Shown here: one piece after another, positions 31,872 through 42,285 of the stretch
How positions within the stretch are numbered: position 1 is the stretch's first letter
How the letters are laid out: each line of letters opens with the position of its first letter
Assembly: GCF_958295425.1 (NCBI RefSeq)
Contig: NC_081146.1
Coordinates: forward strand, 1,295,001 to 1,359,000
Reading direction: 5' to 3'
DNA: 64,000 nucleotides
From: Solea solea
Taxonomy: Eukaryota; Chordata; Actinopteri; Pleuronectiformes; Soleidae
Translations under genes and position numbers: made by a program
Notes under the pieces: model-generated
Seen by the model: only the letters and a program-made list of their open reading frames with translations
The model's database searches: none
Told to the model about the DNA's origin: nothing

Positions 31872-33990
31872 ATCATCATCATTATCATCCTCCGCTTATC
31901 CGGGGCCGGGTCGCGGGGGCAGCAGTTTCAGCAAGGGACCCCAAACTTCCTTTTCCTGAGCCGCATTGACCAGCTCCGACTGAGGGATCCTGAGGCGTTC
32001 CCAGGCCAGAGTGGAGATGTAATCTCTCCACCTTGTCCTAGGTCTACCCCGAGGCCTCCTCCCAGCTGGACGTGCCTGATTTACCTCCCTCGGGAGGCGC
32101 CCAGGAGGCATCCTCACCAGATGCCCGAACCACCTCAACTGGCTCCTTTCATCGTGAAGGAGCAGCGGTTCTACTCCGAGCTCCCCCCGGATGACCGAGC
32201 TTCTCACCCTATCTCTAAGGGAAAAGCCAGCCACTCTCCTGAGGAATCCCATTTCGGCCGCTTGTACCCGCGATCTCATTCTTTCGGTCATGACCCAACC
32301 TTCATGACCATAGGTGAGGATAGGAACGAAGACTGACCGGTAGATCGAGAGCTTTGCCTTCTGGCTCAGCTCCCTTTTCGTCACAACCATGCGGTAAAGC
32401 GAATGCAGTACCGCACCAGCCGCTCCGATTCTCCGGCCCATCTCCGGCTCCCTCGTCCCCTCACTTGTGAACAAGACCCCGAGATACTTGTACTCCTTCA
32501 CCTGGGGCAAGGAGTCATTCCCTACCCGGAGAAGGCAATCCACCGGCTTCCTGCTAAGAGCCATGGCCTCAGACTTAGAAGTGCTGATCCTCATCCCGAC
32601 CGCTTCACACTCGGCCACGAACCGATCCAGTGAGCACTGAAGGTCGCAGGCCGACGAAGCCATGAGGACCACATCATCTGCAAAGAGCAGTGACGTGATC
32701 TCAAGCCCGCCAAACCACAACCCCTCTCCCCCACGACTACGCCTCGATATCCTGTCCATGAAAATCACAAACAGGATTGGTGATAAAGCGCAGCCCTGGC
32801 GAAGGCCAACACCCACAGGAAACAGGCCTGATTTAGTGCCGAGAACCCTAATACAGCTCATACTTTGGGCGTATAGGGATTGGATGGCCCTAAGTAGTCC
32901 CCCCCCCCCCAACTCCCGCAGCACCTCCCACAGTATCTCCCTGGGAACCCGATCATACGCCTTCTCCAGGTCCACAAAACACATGTAGACCGGATGGGCA
33001 TACTCCCAGGCCCCCTCCAGGATCCCTGCAAGAGTAAAGAGCTGGTCCGTTGTTCCACGACCAGGACGGAATCCGTATTGTTCCTCTTGAATCCGTGGTT
33101 CGACTACTGGTCGAACCCTCCTTTCCAGTACCTTGGAGTAAACCTTACCAGGGAGGCTGAGAAGTGTGATGCCCCGGTAATTGGCACACACTCTCAGGTC
33201 CCCCTTTTTGAAAAGGGGGGCCACCACCCCAGTTTGCCACTCCTTCGGCATTGACCCCGACCTCCACGCAATGTTGAAGAGACGTGTCATCCAAGACAGC
33301 CCCTCCACACCCAGAGCCTTCAGCATTTCTGGGCGGATCTCATCAACCCCTGGGGCCTTGCCACTGCGGAGTTGTTTAACCACCTCAGTGACCTCCCTCA
33401 GGGAGATTGACGATGATCCCCCATCAGCCTCCCTCTCTGCCTCCACCACAGAGGGTGCAGATGTCGGATTCAGGAGTTCCTCAAAGTGTTCCTTCCACCG
33501 TCCGGTTACCTCCTCAGTCGAGGTCAACAGTGTCCCATCCTTACTGTACACAGCTTGGATGGTCCCCCGCTTTCCCCTCCTGAGGCCCCGAATGGTTTTC
33601 CAGAAACGCCTTGGTGCCGACCGATAGTCCTTCTCCATGTCCTCTCCGAACTTCTCCAATACCCGCTGCTTTGCGTCTGCCACAGCAGAGGCTGCCGCCC
33701 TTCGGGCCTGTCGATACCTTGCAACTGCCTCATCCCGGAAACACTCCTTCTTCAGTCGGACAGCTTCCCTGACCACCGGTGTCCACCACAATGTTCGAGG
33801 GTTACCGCCCCTTGAGGCACCTAAAGCCCTGGAGCCACAGCTCTCCACTACAGCTTTCACAATAGAGTCTTTGAACACTGCCACTTCAGGTTCAATGTCC
33901 CCAGCCTCCACAGGGATACAGGAAAAGCTCCGCCGGAGGTGAAAGTTGAAGGCCTCTCGGACAGGGGCATCCTCTAGACGTGACCATGTT
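31872..33990 (-). mobile_element. RTE/Rex3-like LINE, 5'-truncated, inside the satellite
   Basis: A minus-strand non-LTR retrotransposon. Its 3' end is GGATAAGCGGAGGATAATG followed by ATGATGATAG, the usual GATAAGCGG-plus-short-repeat end of fish RTE-type elements. The 5' end is cut in the sequence encoding TWSRLEDAP, so the endonuclease domain is missing. Satellite sequence flanks both sides. Because the flanks are tandem repeats, a target duplication cannot be recognised. Confidence 0.88.
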
Positions 33991-34001
33991 TTCATGGTCA
34001 C
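31896..34001 (-). CDS. RTE-type reverse transcriptase (open, truncated)
   Basis: 701 codons without a stop. The reverse transcriptase domain runs from about residue 200 to 480, with APGVDEIRPEML, ANYRGITLLSL, EEQYGFRPGRGTTDQLF, MCFVDLEKAYDRVP, GLRQGCALSPILF and the catalytic LLFADDVVLMAS. The C-terminal region includes YKYLGVLFTSEG, LRWFGHLVRMPPGRLPRE and a basic GRRPRGRPRTRWRDYI stretch. The stop codon TAA lies within the conserved GGATAAGCGG end. The ATG at 34,001 comes from flanking satellite and is not a native start. It is lineage-typical and probably non-functional without the endonuclease, but it has not decayed. A run of ten C at about 32,900 is a possible error site. Confidence 0.85.
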   Translation of the reverse strand: MTMKTWSRLEDAPVREAFNFHLRRSFSCIPVEAGDIEPEVAVFKDSIVKAVVESCGSRALGASRGGNPRTLWWTPVVREAVRLKKECFRDEAVARYRQARRAAASAVADAKQRVLEKFGEDMEKDYRSAPRRFWKTIRGLRRGKRGTIQAVYSKDGTLLTSTEEVTGRWKEHFEELLNPTSAPSVVEAEREADGGSSSISLREVTEVVKQLRSGKAPGVDEIRPEMLKALGVEGLSWMTRLFNIAWRSGSMPKEWQTGVVAPLFKKGDLRVCANYRGITLLSLPGKVYSKVLERRVRPVVEPRIQEEQYGFRPGRGTTDQLFTLAGILEGAWEYAHPVYMCFVDLEKAYDRVPREILWEVLRELGGGGLLRAIQSLYAQSMSCIRVLGTKSGLFPVGVGLRQGCALSPILFVIFMDRISRRSRGGEGLWFGGLEITSLLFADDVVLMASSACDLQCSLDRFVAECEAVGMRISTSKSEAMALSRKPVDCLLRVGNDSLPQVKEYKYLGVLFTSEGTREPEMGRRIGAAGAVLHSLYRMVVTKRELSQKAKLSIYRSVFVPILTYGHEGWVMTERMRSRVQAAEMGFLRRVAGFSLRDRVRSSVIRGELGVEPLLLHDERSQLRWFGHLVRMPPGRLPREVNQARPAGRRPRGRPRTRWRDYISTLAWERLRIPQSELVNAAQEKEVWGPLLKLLPPRPGPG

Positions 34002-34046
34002 GTATATGTTAGTTATGGAGGTCTACTTACATATATTAACTTGTTT
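33991..34046 (+). repeat. Single 55-bp satellite unit between two LINEs
   Basis: One unit (GTTTTCATGGTCACGTATAT...ATATATTAACTTG) separates the 5' end of the RTE-like LINE from the 3' end of the Rex1-like LINE. Confidence 0.9.
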
Positions 34047-35850
34047 TTAAGGTTCAAGGTTTTTATTTGCCATTTGTGCTTAAACAGACAGTCCAGGCAC
34101 ATTGGAAATCTTGTGTGGGTTCTACGAGTCAGTTGTAGGAAACATAAACACACTTAAGTATAAATATAAATATAAAAGTAGACCTCAAATTAAAGTCTAT
34201 ACAAAGTGTAAAGTAATAATAAAAAAATGTAGAAGATGTGGAAAAATAAAAATAAAGAAATATACAGTTGTACAGCATAACAGGGGTGTATTGCACATTT
34301 CTGACATTGCACATTTATCAGGGAGGGAATATTGCACATAATTACACATGGTTAGGTGAGGTAGTGTCTGGTTATTTTACAGAGAGTTCAGTGGTTTTGA
34401 TTTGCCATCAGTCTGACTGTGGCCGGGAAAAAAATGTTAAAAAAGCGAGTTCTGTGTGTTTTTATGCTGTCCGCTCTGCTGTGCCTCAGGTTGTACTTGC
34501 AGCGTTTGTGTTTGAGCAGAGTGTGAGTCTCTGGTGGAGTGAGTCTCTGATGATTCCCTCTGCTCTTTTCCTACAACGCTGCGTATACATGGAGTCCATG
34601 GTAGGAAGTTTTGTCCCAATGATCCTCTCTGCAGTCTTTATGACTCTCTGCAGGGCCTTCCTCTCTGCCTGTGTGGTGTTCCCGTACCAGACAGTGATGC
34701 CTGCGGTGAGGATGCTCTCTATCAGTCCTCTGTAGGCCAGGGTGAGAGGGCAGTGGTTCAGTCCAGCTTTCCTGAGCAGCCTGATGAAGTACATTCTTTG
34801 CTGGGCTATTTTCACTGTGGCTGTGGTGTTACAAGCCCAGCTCAGGTCAGATGTTACCTGCAGTCCCAGGAACCGTAGCTGTCTGTCCTCTCCACCTCAA
34901 TCCCGCTAATGAATAGAGGCTGTAGAGGGGGGGTTTCTTCCTGAAGTCCAGGATTAATTCCCTGGTCTTGTCTGTGTTGAGGAGGAGGTCGTTCTCCTCT
35001 CCTTGGACAATGATGTTGTTGACCAGGGCCCTGTATCCTGACTCGTCTCCCCCCTTGATGAGCCCCAGGATGGTGGTGTCATCAGCGTATTTAATGATGA
35101 TGGAGCTGTCCTGGGTGGAGACACAGTCATGTGTGTACAGGGTGAAGAGTTTGGGGCTGAGACAGCAGCCCTGTGGTGATCCAGTGCTGACTCTGATTTC
35201 AGCAGACACCCGTCCTCCCATCTTCACTGCCTGGGGCCTTTCGGTCAGGAAGTCCAGGATCCAGTTGCAGGTGGGAGTAGGGACTCCAAGGTCTGCCAGC
35301 TTTACGATCAGTCTGCCTGGGTGGATGGTGTTAAATGCAGAGCTGTAGTCCAGGAAGAGCATCCTGGCATACATTCTGCTGCTCTCCAGGTGTTGCAGGG
35401 TGTGGTGAAGAGCTAATGCTACCGCGTCGTCCACTGATCGGTTGGGGCGGTAGGCGAACTGGAGGGGGTCCACAGTGTCTGGAACCATGTTGTTGATGTG
35501 GGTGAGGATTAATTTTTCCAGGCACTTCATGGCGACTGGTGTGAGTGCCACCGGCCTGAAGTCATTTAGGGTGGGTGTGTCTGGTCTTTTAGGGACTGGT
35601 ATGATGGTGGAGGTTTTGAAGATACGGGGGACTACAGCCTGAGATAGTGATGTGTTGAAGATATCGGTATACACACCGGCCAGTTGTTCTCCACAGGCCT
35701 TCAGTACTCTGGAAGGCACTCCGTCGGGTCCCACCGCTTTGTGGGGGTTCACCTTCTTCAGAGCCTTCAGGACCTGTGTGTGTGTCACCTGGAAGGCAGT
35801 GTCCGTGGGATCACAGGGGGTTTTTGAGGGTGAGTCTGTCACATATGGTC
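34047..35850 (-). mobile_element. Rex1-like LINE, 5'-truncated and frameshifted
   Basis: A minus-strand non-LTR element of the Rex1/CR1 group. The RT frame 35,842-34,847 shows AVGPDGVPSRVL, DFRPVALTPVAMKCLEKLIL, FAYRPNRSVDDAV, LFLDYSSAFNTIHPG, STGSPQGCCLSPKLF and the catalytic KYADDTTILGLI. The C-terminal part 34,815-34,486 (QQRMYFIRLLRKAGL, LIESILTAGITVWYGN) is in another frame. A G run at about 34,924-34,931 is the likely site of the first frameshift. The 3' end is GGCAAATAAAAACCTTGAACC at about 34,050-34,072. N-terminal endonuclease sequence is absent. It is a dead copy. Confidence 0.85.
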
Positions 35851-38270
35851 ACACATGGTCACATATATGTTAGTTATGGAGGTCTACTTACATATATTGA
35901 CTTGTTTTCATGGTCACATATATGTTAGTTATAGAGGTCTACTTACATATATTAACTTGTTTTCATGGTCACATATATATGTTAGTTATGGAGGTCTACT
36001 TACATATATTAACTTGTTTTCATGGTCACTTATATGTTAGTTATGGAGGTCTACTTACATATATTAACTTGTTTTCACGGTCACATATATGTTAGTTATG
36101 GAGGTCTACTTACATATATTAACTTGTTTTCACGGTCACATATATGTTAGTTATGGAGGTCTACTTACATATATTAACTTGTTTTCGCGGTCACATATAT
36201 GTTAGTTATGGAGGTCTACTTACATATATTAACTTGTTTTCACGGTCACATATATATGTTAGTTATGGAGGTCTACTTACATATATTAACTTGTTTTCAC
36301 GGTCACGTATATGTGAGTTATGGAGGTCTACTTACATATATTAACTTGTTTTCACGGTCACGTATATGTGAGTTATGGAGGTCTACTTACATATATTAAC
36401 TTGTTTTCATGGTCACGTATATGTTAGTTATGGAGGTCTACTTACATATATTAACTTGTTTTCACGGTCACATATATGTTAGTTATGGAGATCTACATAC
36501 ATATATTAACTTGTTTTCACGGTCACGTATATGTTAGTTAAGGAGGTCTACTTACATATATTATCTTGTTTTCATGGTCACGTATATGTTAGTTATGGAG
36601 GTCTACTTACATATATTAACTTGTTTTCATGGTCACGTATATGTTAGTTATGGAGGTCTACTTACATATATTAACTTGTTTTCATGGTCACGTATATGTT
36701 AGTTATGGAGGTCTACTTACATATATTAACTTGTTTTCATGGTCACATATATGTTAGTTATGGAGGTCTACTTACACATATTAACTTGTTTTCATGGTCA
36801 CATATATGTTAGTTATGGAGGTCTACTTACATATATTAACTTGTTTTCATGGTCACATATATGTTAGTTATGGAGGTCTACTTACATATATTAACTTGTT
36901 TTCATGGTCACGTATATGTGAGTTATGGAGGTCTACTTACATATATTAACTTGTTTTCATGGTAACGTATATGTTAGTTATGGAGGTCTACTTACATATA
37001 TTAACTTGTTTTCATGGTCATATATGTTAGTTATGGAGGTCTACTTACATATATTAACTTGTTTTCATGGTCACATATATGTTAGTTATGGAGGTCTACT
37101 TACATATATTAACTTGTTTTCATGGTCACGTATATGTTAGTTATGGAGGTCTACTTACATATATTAACTTGTTTTCATGGTCACATATATGTTAGTTATG
37201 GAGGTCTACTTACATATATTAACTTGTTTTCACGGTCATATATATGTGAGTTATGGAGGTCTACTTACATATATTAACTTGTTTTCATGGTCACGTATAT
37301 GTTACTTATGGAGGTCTACTTACATATATTAACTTGTTTTCACGGTCACGTATATGTTAGTTATGGAGGTCTACTTACATATATTAACTTGTTTTCATGG
37401 TCACGTATATGTTAGTTATGGAGGTCTACTTACATATATTAACTTGTTTTCATGGTCACGTATATGTTAGTTATGGAGGTCTACTTACATATATTAACTT
37501 GTTTTCATGGTCACGTATATGTTAGTTATGGAGGTCTACTTACATATATTAACTTGTTTTCATGGTCACATATATATGTTAGTTATGGAGGTCTACTTAC
37601 ACATATTAACTTGTTTTCATGGTCACATATATGTTAGTTATGGAGGTCTACTTACATATATTAACTTGTTTTCATGGTCACATATATGTTAGTTATGGAG
37701 GTCTACTTACATATATTAACTTGTTTTCATGGTCACGTATATGTTAGTTATGGAGGTCTACTTACATATATTAACTTGTTTTCATGGTCACATATATGTT
37801 AGTTATGGAGGTCTACTTACATATATTAACTTGTTTTCATGGTCACATATATGTTAGTTATGGAGGTCTACTTACATATATTAACTTGTTTTCATGGTCA
37901 CATATATATGTTAGTTATGGAGGTCTACTTACATATATTAACTTGTTTTCATGGTCACGTATATGTTAGTTATGGAGGTCTACTTACATATATTAACTTG
38001 TTTTCATGGTCACATATATGTTAGTTATGGAGGTCTACTTACATATATTAACTTGTTTTCATGGTCACATATATATGTTAGTTATGGAGGTCTACTTACA
38101 TATATTAACTTGTTTTCATGGTCACGTATATGTTAGTTATGGAGGTCTACTTACATATATTAACTTGTTTTCATGGTCACATATATGTTAGTTATGGAGG
38201 TCTACTTACATATATTAACTTGTTTTCATGGTCACATATACTGTATGTTAGTTATGGAGGTCTACTTACA
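35851..38270 (+). repeat. 55-bp satellite array, right block
   Basis: Resumes with CACATGGTCACATATATGTT and continues for about 43 units of the same 55/57-bp repeat in the same orientation as the main block. The last unit carries CATATACTGTATGTTAG and ends at TACTTACACAGCTCC. It is part of one array with 24,839-31,871, split by the two LINEs. Confidence 0.95.
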
Positions 38271-38587
38271 CAGCTCCCCCTCTGGCACGGTAGATGCTCT
38301 ATATCTCAGCAGCTACAAAGAGAGTAGTTCTTCTTCTTCTGCGGTTGAATGTACGCAACTGTATGTGCCCAGACTAGTGCCCGCACCAGGAGGCGCTACG
38401 GTGGTGAGAGGAGTGGTGAGGTTTACTGATGACATCATCAACATGCGGAAGTGGCGATCCGCTTCGCAGAGCCCAGGAAAACAATTAAAGCTATTTTCTC
38501 AGCAGTGGCTGAAGTGTTTGTTCTGAAACTTTAGGGTTTCATAAACGAAGTAATGACGCAGATACACACACAAACAAAGCGTTAATT
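38271..38587 (+). repeat. Right flank of the satellite-bearing dispersed element
   Basis: Apparently non-tandem sequence starting CAGCTCCCCCTCTGGCACGG and running through GTAGTTCTTCTTCTTCTGCG, AGGAGGCGCTACGGTGG, TTTAGGGTTTCATAAACG and ACACAAACAAAGCGTTAATT. It directly continues the last satellite unit and ends where 42-bp units start. It looks like the body of a widespread fish repeat of which AGGTGACATCGAATGCTTGT at 24,839 is the other end. The class is not established. Confidence 0.5.
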
Positions 38588-39905
38588 GAGCTGAAAAATG
38601 ACAGAAAGTAGAAAATATTCACATTTAAGAAGCTAAGAAATATCAGAAAGTAGAAAATGTTCACATTTAAGAAGCAAAAAAAATTCAGAAAGTAGAAAAT
38701 ATTCACATTTAAGAAGCCAAAAGGTGACAGAAAGTAGAAAATATTCACATTTAAGAAGCTGAAAAATGACAGAAAGTAGAAAATATTCACATTTTAGAAG
38801 CCAAAAGGTGACAGAAAGTAGAAAATATTCACATTTAAGAAGCTGAAAAATGACAGAAAGTAGAAAATATTCACATTTAAGAAGCAAATAAAATTCAGAA
38901 AGTAGAAAATATTCACATTTAAGGAGCTGAAAAATGACAGAAATTAGAAAATATTCACATTTTAGAAGCCAAAAGGTGACAGAATGTAGAAAATATTCAC
39001 ATTTAAGAAGCTGAAAAATGACAGAAAGTAGAAAATATTCACATTTAAGAAGCTGAAAAATTACAGAAAGTAGAAAATATTCACATTTTAGAAGCCAAAA
39101 GGTGACAGAAAGTAGAAAATATTCACATTTAAGAAGCTGAAAAATGACAGAAAGTAGAAAATATTCACATTTAAGGAGCTGAAAAATGACAGAAATTAGA
39201 AAATATTCACATTTTAGAAGCCAAAAGGTGACAGAAAGTAGAAAATATTCACATTTAAGAAGCTGAAAAATGACAGAAAGTAGAAAATATTCACATTTAA
39301 GAAGCTGAAAAATGACAGAAAGTAGAAAATATTCACATTTAAGGAGCTGAAAAATGACAGAAATTAGAAAATATTCACATTTTAGAAGCCAAAAGGTGAC
39401 AGAAAGTAGAAAATATTCACATTTAAGAAGCTGAAAACTGAGAGACAGCAGAAAATGTTCACGTTTAAGAAGCTGAAAAATGACAGAAAGTAGAAATTGT
39501 CACATTTAAGAAGCTGAAAACTGAGAGACAGCAGAAAATGTTCACGTTTAAGAAGCTGAAAAATGACAGAAAGTAGAAATTGTTCACATTTAAGAAGCTA
39601 AAAACTGAGAGAAAGCAGAAAATATTCACATTTAAGAAGCTGGAAAATGACAGAAAGTAGAAAATGTTCACATTTAAGAATCTGAAAAATAACAGAAAGT
39701 AGAAAATATTCACATTTAAGAAACTGAAAATGACAGAAAGTAGAAAATATTCACATTTAAGAAGCTGATAAATGACAGAAAGTAGAAAATGTTCACATTA
39801 AAGACTCTGAAAAATGACAGAAAGTAGATAATATTCACATTTAAGAAGGTAAAAAAACAACAGAAAGTCAAAAATATTCACATTTAAGAAGCTAAAAAAT
39901 ATTTA
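38588..39905 (+). repeat. 42-bp minisatellite, block 1
   Basis: Units AAGAAGCTGAAAAATGACAG + AAAGTAGAAAATATTCACAT + TT, about 31 copies, with frequent variants (AGCCAAAAGGTGACAG; GGAGCTG; AACTGAGAGACAGC). It is more diverged than block 2. The minus-strand NIFYFLSFFSFLNV ORFs are artefacts. Confidence 0.95.
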
Positions 39906-39988
39906 TTATTGTTTGTTAATAATAATAATAATAATTATTATTAGGGTTCGAGCAACAAGGTTGCAAGAACCCTATTGAAACTGGAAGG

Positions 39989-40019
<31 letters not shown>

Positions 40020-40140
40020 GGGTTCGAGCAACAAGGTTGCAAGAAACCTATTGAAACTGGAAGGATTATTAGGGTTCGAGCAACAAGGTTGCAAGAACCC
40101 TATTGAAATGCAAAAGATTATTATTATTATTATTATTATT
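39906..40140 (+). repeat. TTA microsatellite with three hairpin units
   Basis: Three units begin AGGGTTCGAGCAACAAGG (at about 39,943, 40,018 and 40,070) and are separated by (ATT)n. Each can fold as AGGGTTC-GA-GCAAC-AAG-GTTGC-AA-GAACCCT, with 7 + 5 base pairs; the middle copy has one mismatch (GAAACCT). This leads into the modular repeat. Confidence 0.85.
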
Positions 40141-42156
40141 ATTCCTAAAAGTAAATCGCATTTTTGAGGCCTTTCCCATACCCCAAAACTCACAGATTTT
40201 TGTGACCGCATCAATCCTGGTGTAAATTTACGTCTGAAAGTCGTTCGGGGAAAATGCGTGGAAAATTGGAGGTGGGAGGGGCTAAAAAGTCACGCAAAAA
40301 ACTTCTATTAGGTCAACTCATGTCGGGTTTAACGTACGTGAACGAAACTTGGTACACACGTTCAATAGGTGGGGACGGTCAAAAAAGTCGATGACGACTT
40401 TCCCGTGAAACCTACAGGAAGTCCGCCATCTTGGGTTGATTGGCGATTTTTTGGCGATTTTGGCGAATTCGCAGCAATGGTATTTGAACTAACTCCTCCT
40501 AGAGTTTTCGTGCGATCACCTTCAAACTTGGTGAGGTCCCTGTGGACCAGTTGAGGAGCTCACGGTATCAAAAGTTTTTTCAAATGTCGCATGGCGCACG
40601 AGATAGGGGGCGGCAAAGTTCGTGATGATTCTGATGTTTCGCATCAGAAAAACAAAACTCTTATAACTTTACGATGGAAGGTCCGATCCGAACCAAACTT
40701 GCTACCATTGATGATGGGCCATGGCTGAAGACGTCTATGAAAAAACGGTTAAGTTTGAAAACAGCGCCTCCTTGTGGTGGAAGAAAATACACACAAAAAA
40801 AGTTTTTTTACGATTTCGGGAATAACTTTTACACAGATAATCGTACCGAACTCAAAATTGGTGACAACAGTCAAAACACATGGTAGATGATGCGTGATCA
40901 ATATGACGACAAATCGTTTAACGGTGTTGCCATGGCAACGACGCAAAGTCGGATTTTTGGGACAAAAAATCAAACTGCTACAACTTCGCGAATCCTGGTC
41001 CGATCTGAACCAAACTTGCTAGGATTGATGACAGTCCGGCCCTAAAGACGTCTATATGAAAATATTCAATTTCGAAAACAGCGCCCCCTGGTGACAGCAG
41101 ACAATATGACAGCTGGTATTTCAATTATCTCCTCCTAGAGCTTTTGTGCGATCACCTTCAAACTTGGTGAGATCAATGTGGACGAGTTGAGCATCAAAAG
41201 TTATCAAAAGCTTTTTAAAATATTGTATGGCGTACGAGATAGGGGGCGCCAAAATTGGAGATAATAATAATTTTTCACAACAGACAATGAAACTCTTATA
41301 ACTTCGCGATGGAAGGTCTGATCCCAACCAAACTTGCTCTAGTTGATGATGGTTAGTTCCTGAAGACGACTATGTTGCTGAAACGGTACATTTTGAAAAC
41401 AGCGCCTCCTGATGGTGGTAGAAAATTCTAAAAAAATAAACTGTTACAACTTTGCCAATCCTGGTCCGATCTGAACCAAACTTGCTGGGATTGATGATAG
41501 TCCGGCCCTGAACACTTCTATATGAAAATATTCAATTTAAAATACAGCGCCACCTGGTGACAGCAGACAGAATTACATTTATAGTTTTTGATGCTGCTCC
41601 AACAGGGATTGTTGTATCCACTTGAAACTTAGTATGTGGGACCCCAGACCCTTCCTCAACATGTCCGTAAAAGGTCACCTCCCTACAGGAAGTGGATCGC
41701 CCGAAACAGGAAGTAAAGTCTTACATTGTCCGATTGACACGAAACTAGATATGTGAGTTACGGGACCTTCCCTGAACATGTTTCTGGAGACGAACAGGAA
41801 GTCGGCCATTTTAAACAGGAAGTGCCCTCTAACTTTGCCATACATTGTCCGATCTGCACAAAACCTTATATGTTACACCAGGGACCTGTCCTGAGCATGT
41901 CCGTAATAGGTCACCTCCCTACAGGAAGTGGAACGCCCGAAACAGGAAGTAAAGTCTTACATTGTCCGATCTGAACAAAACTTGATATGTAAGACAAGGG
42001 AAGTTCCCTGAACACGTTTACGTACACGCACTTGACCGAACAGGAAGTCTGCCATTTTAAACAGGAAGTGCCCTATAACTTTGCCATACGTTGCCCGATC
42101 CCCCCCGAAATGTGGATCGACATGCGCGGGGACGCCGCTGAAAATAACTAGTACTG
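40141..42156 (+). repeat. Modular fish repeat, unit 1
   Basis: Begins CCTAAAAGTAAATCGC and TTTGAGGCCTTTCCCATACC and ends GACGCCGCTG. No coding domain is recognised, and the 60-74-codon ORFs differ between frames and are interrupted. It is built of degenerate submodules that each contain a CCRATCTGAACCAAACTTG-like motif, spaced first about 150-180 and then about 115-120 bp. It lacks some sequence relative to units 2 and 3. Confidence 0.85.
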
Positions 42157-42285
42157 AAAATAACTAGTACCGCGCGCGGTGAATGAACGGGTGAGAGCGC
42201 GAGGCACGCGGGGAGCCGTGGCACACGGCGACCCGCGTGGGTCGGCTCGAACCCGTTCAGAACCGCGCGCGGTACTAGTTATTTT
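42157..42285. repeat. Nested palindrome, copy 1
   Basis: The outer arms AAAATAACTAGTACCGCGCG... and their exact complement pair over 24 bp. Inside are TGAACGGGT/ACCCGTTCA, ACGCGGG/CCCGCGT and CCGTG/CACGG around a GCA loop. One extra TGAAAATAACTAGTAC unit precedes it. It looks like a small palindromic MITE. Confidence 0.85.

Noticed and set aside
32403..33942. Plus-strand ORFs of 76-148 codons opposite the RTE reverse transcriptase
   Set aside because: Antisense shadows of a coding sequence with clear RT motifs on the minus strand.
25078..38526. Many ORFs of type MVTYMLVMEVYLHILTCFHG
   Set aside because: Translations of the 55-bp satellite; the frame shifts with 55/57-bp units and peptides are merely repeated.
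38588..39905. Possible CRISPR-like array of regular repeats
   Set aside because: Units are contiguous with no unique spacers, and the host genes are vertebrate.
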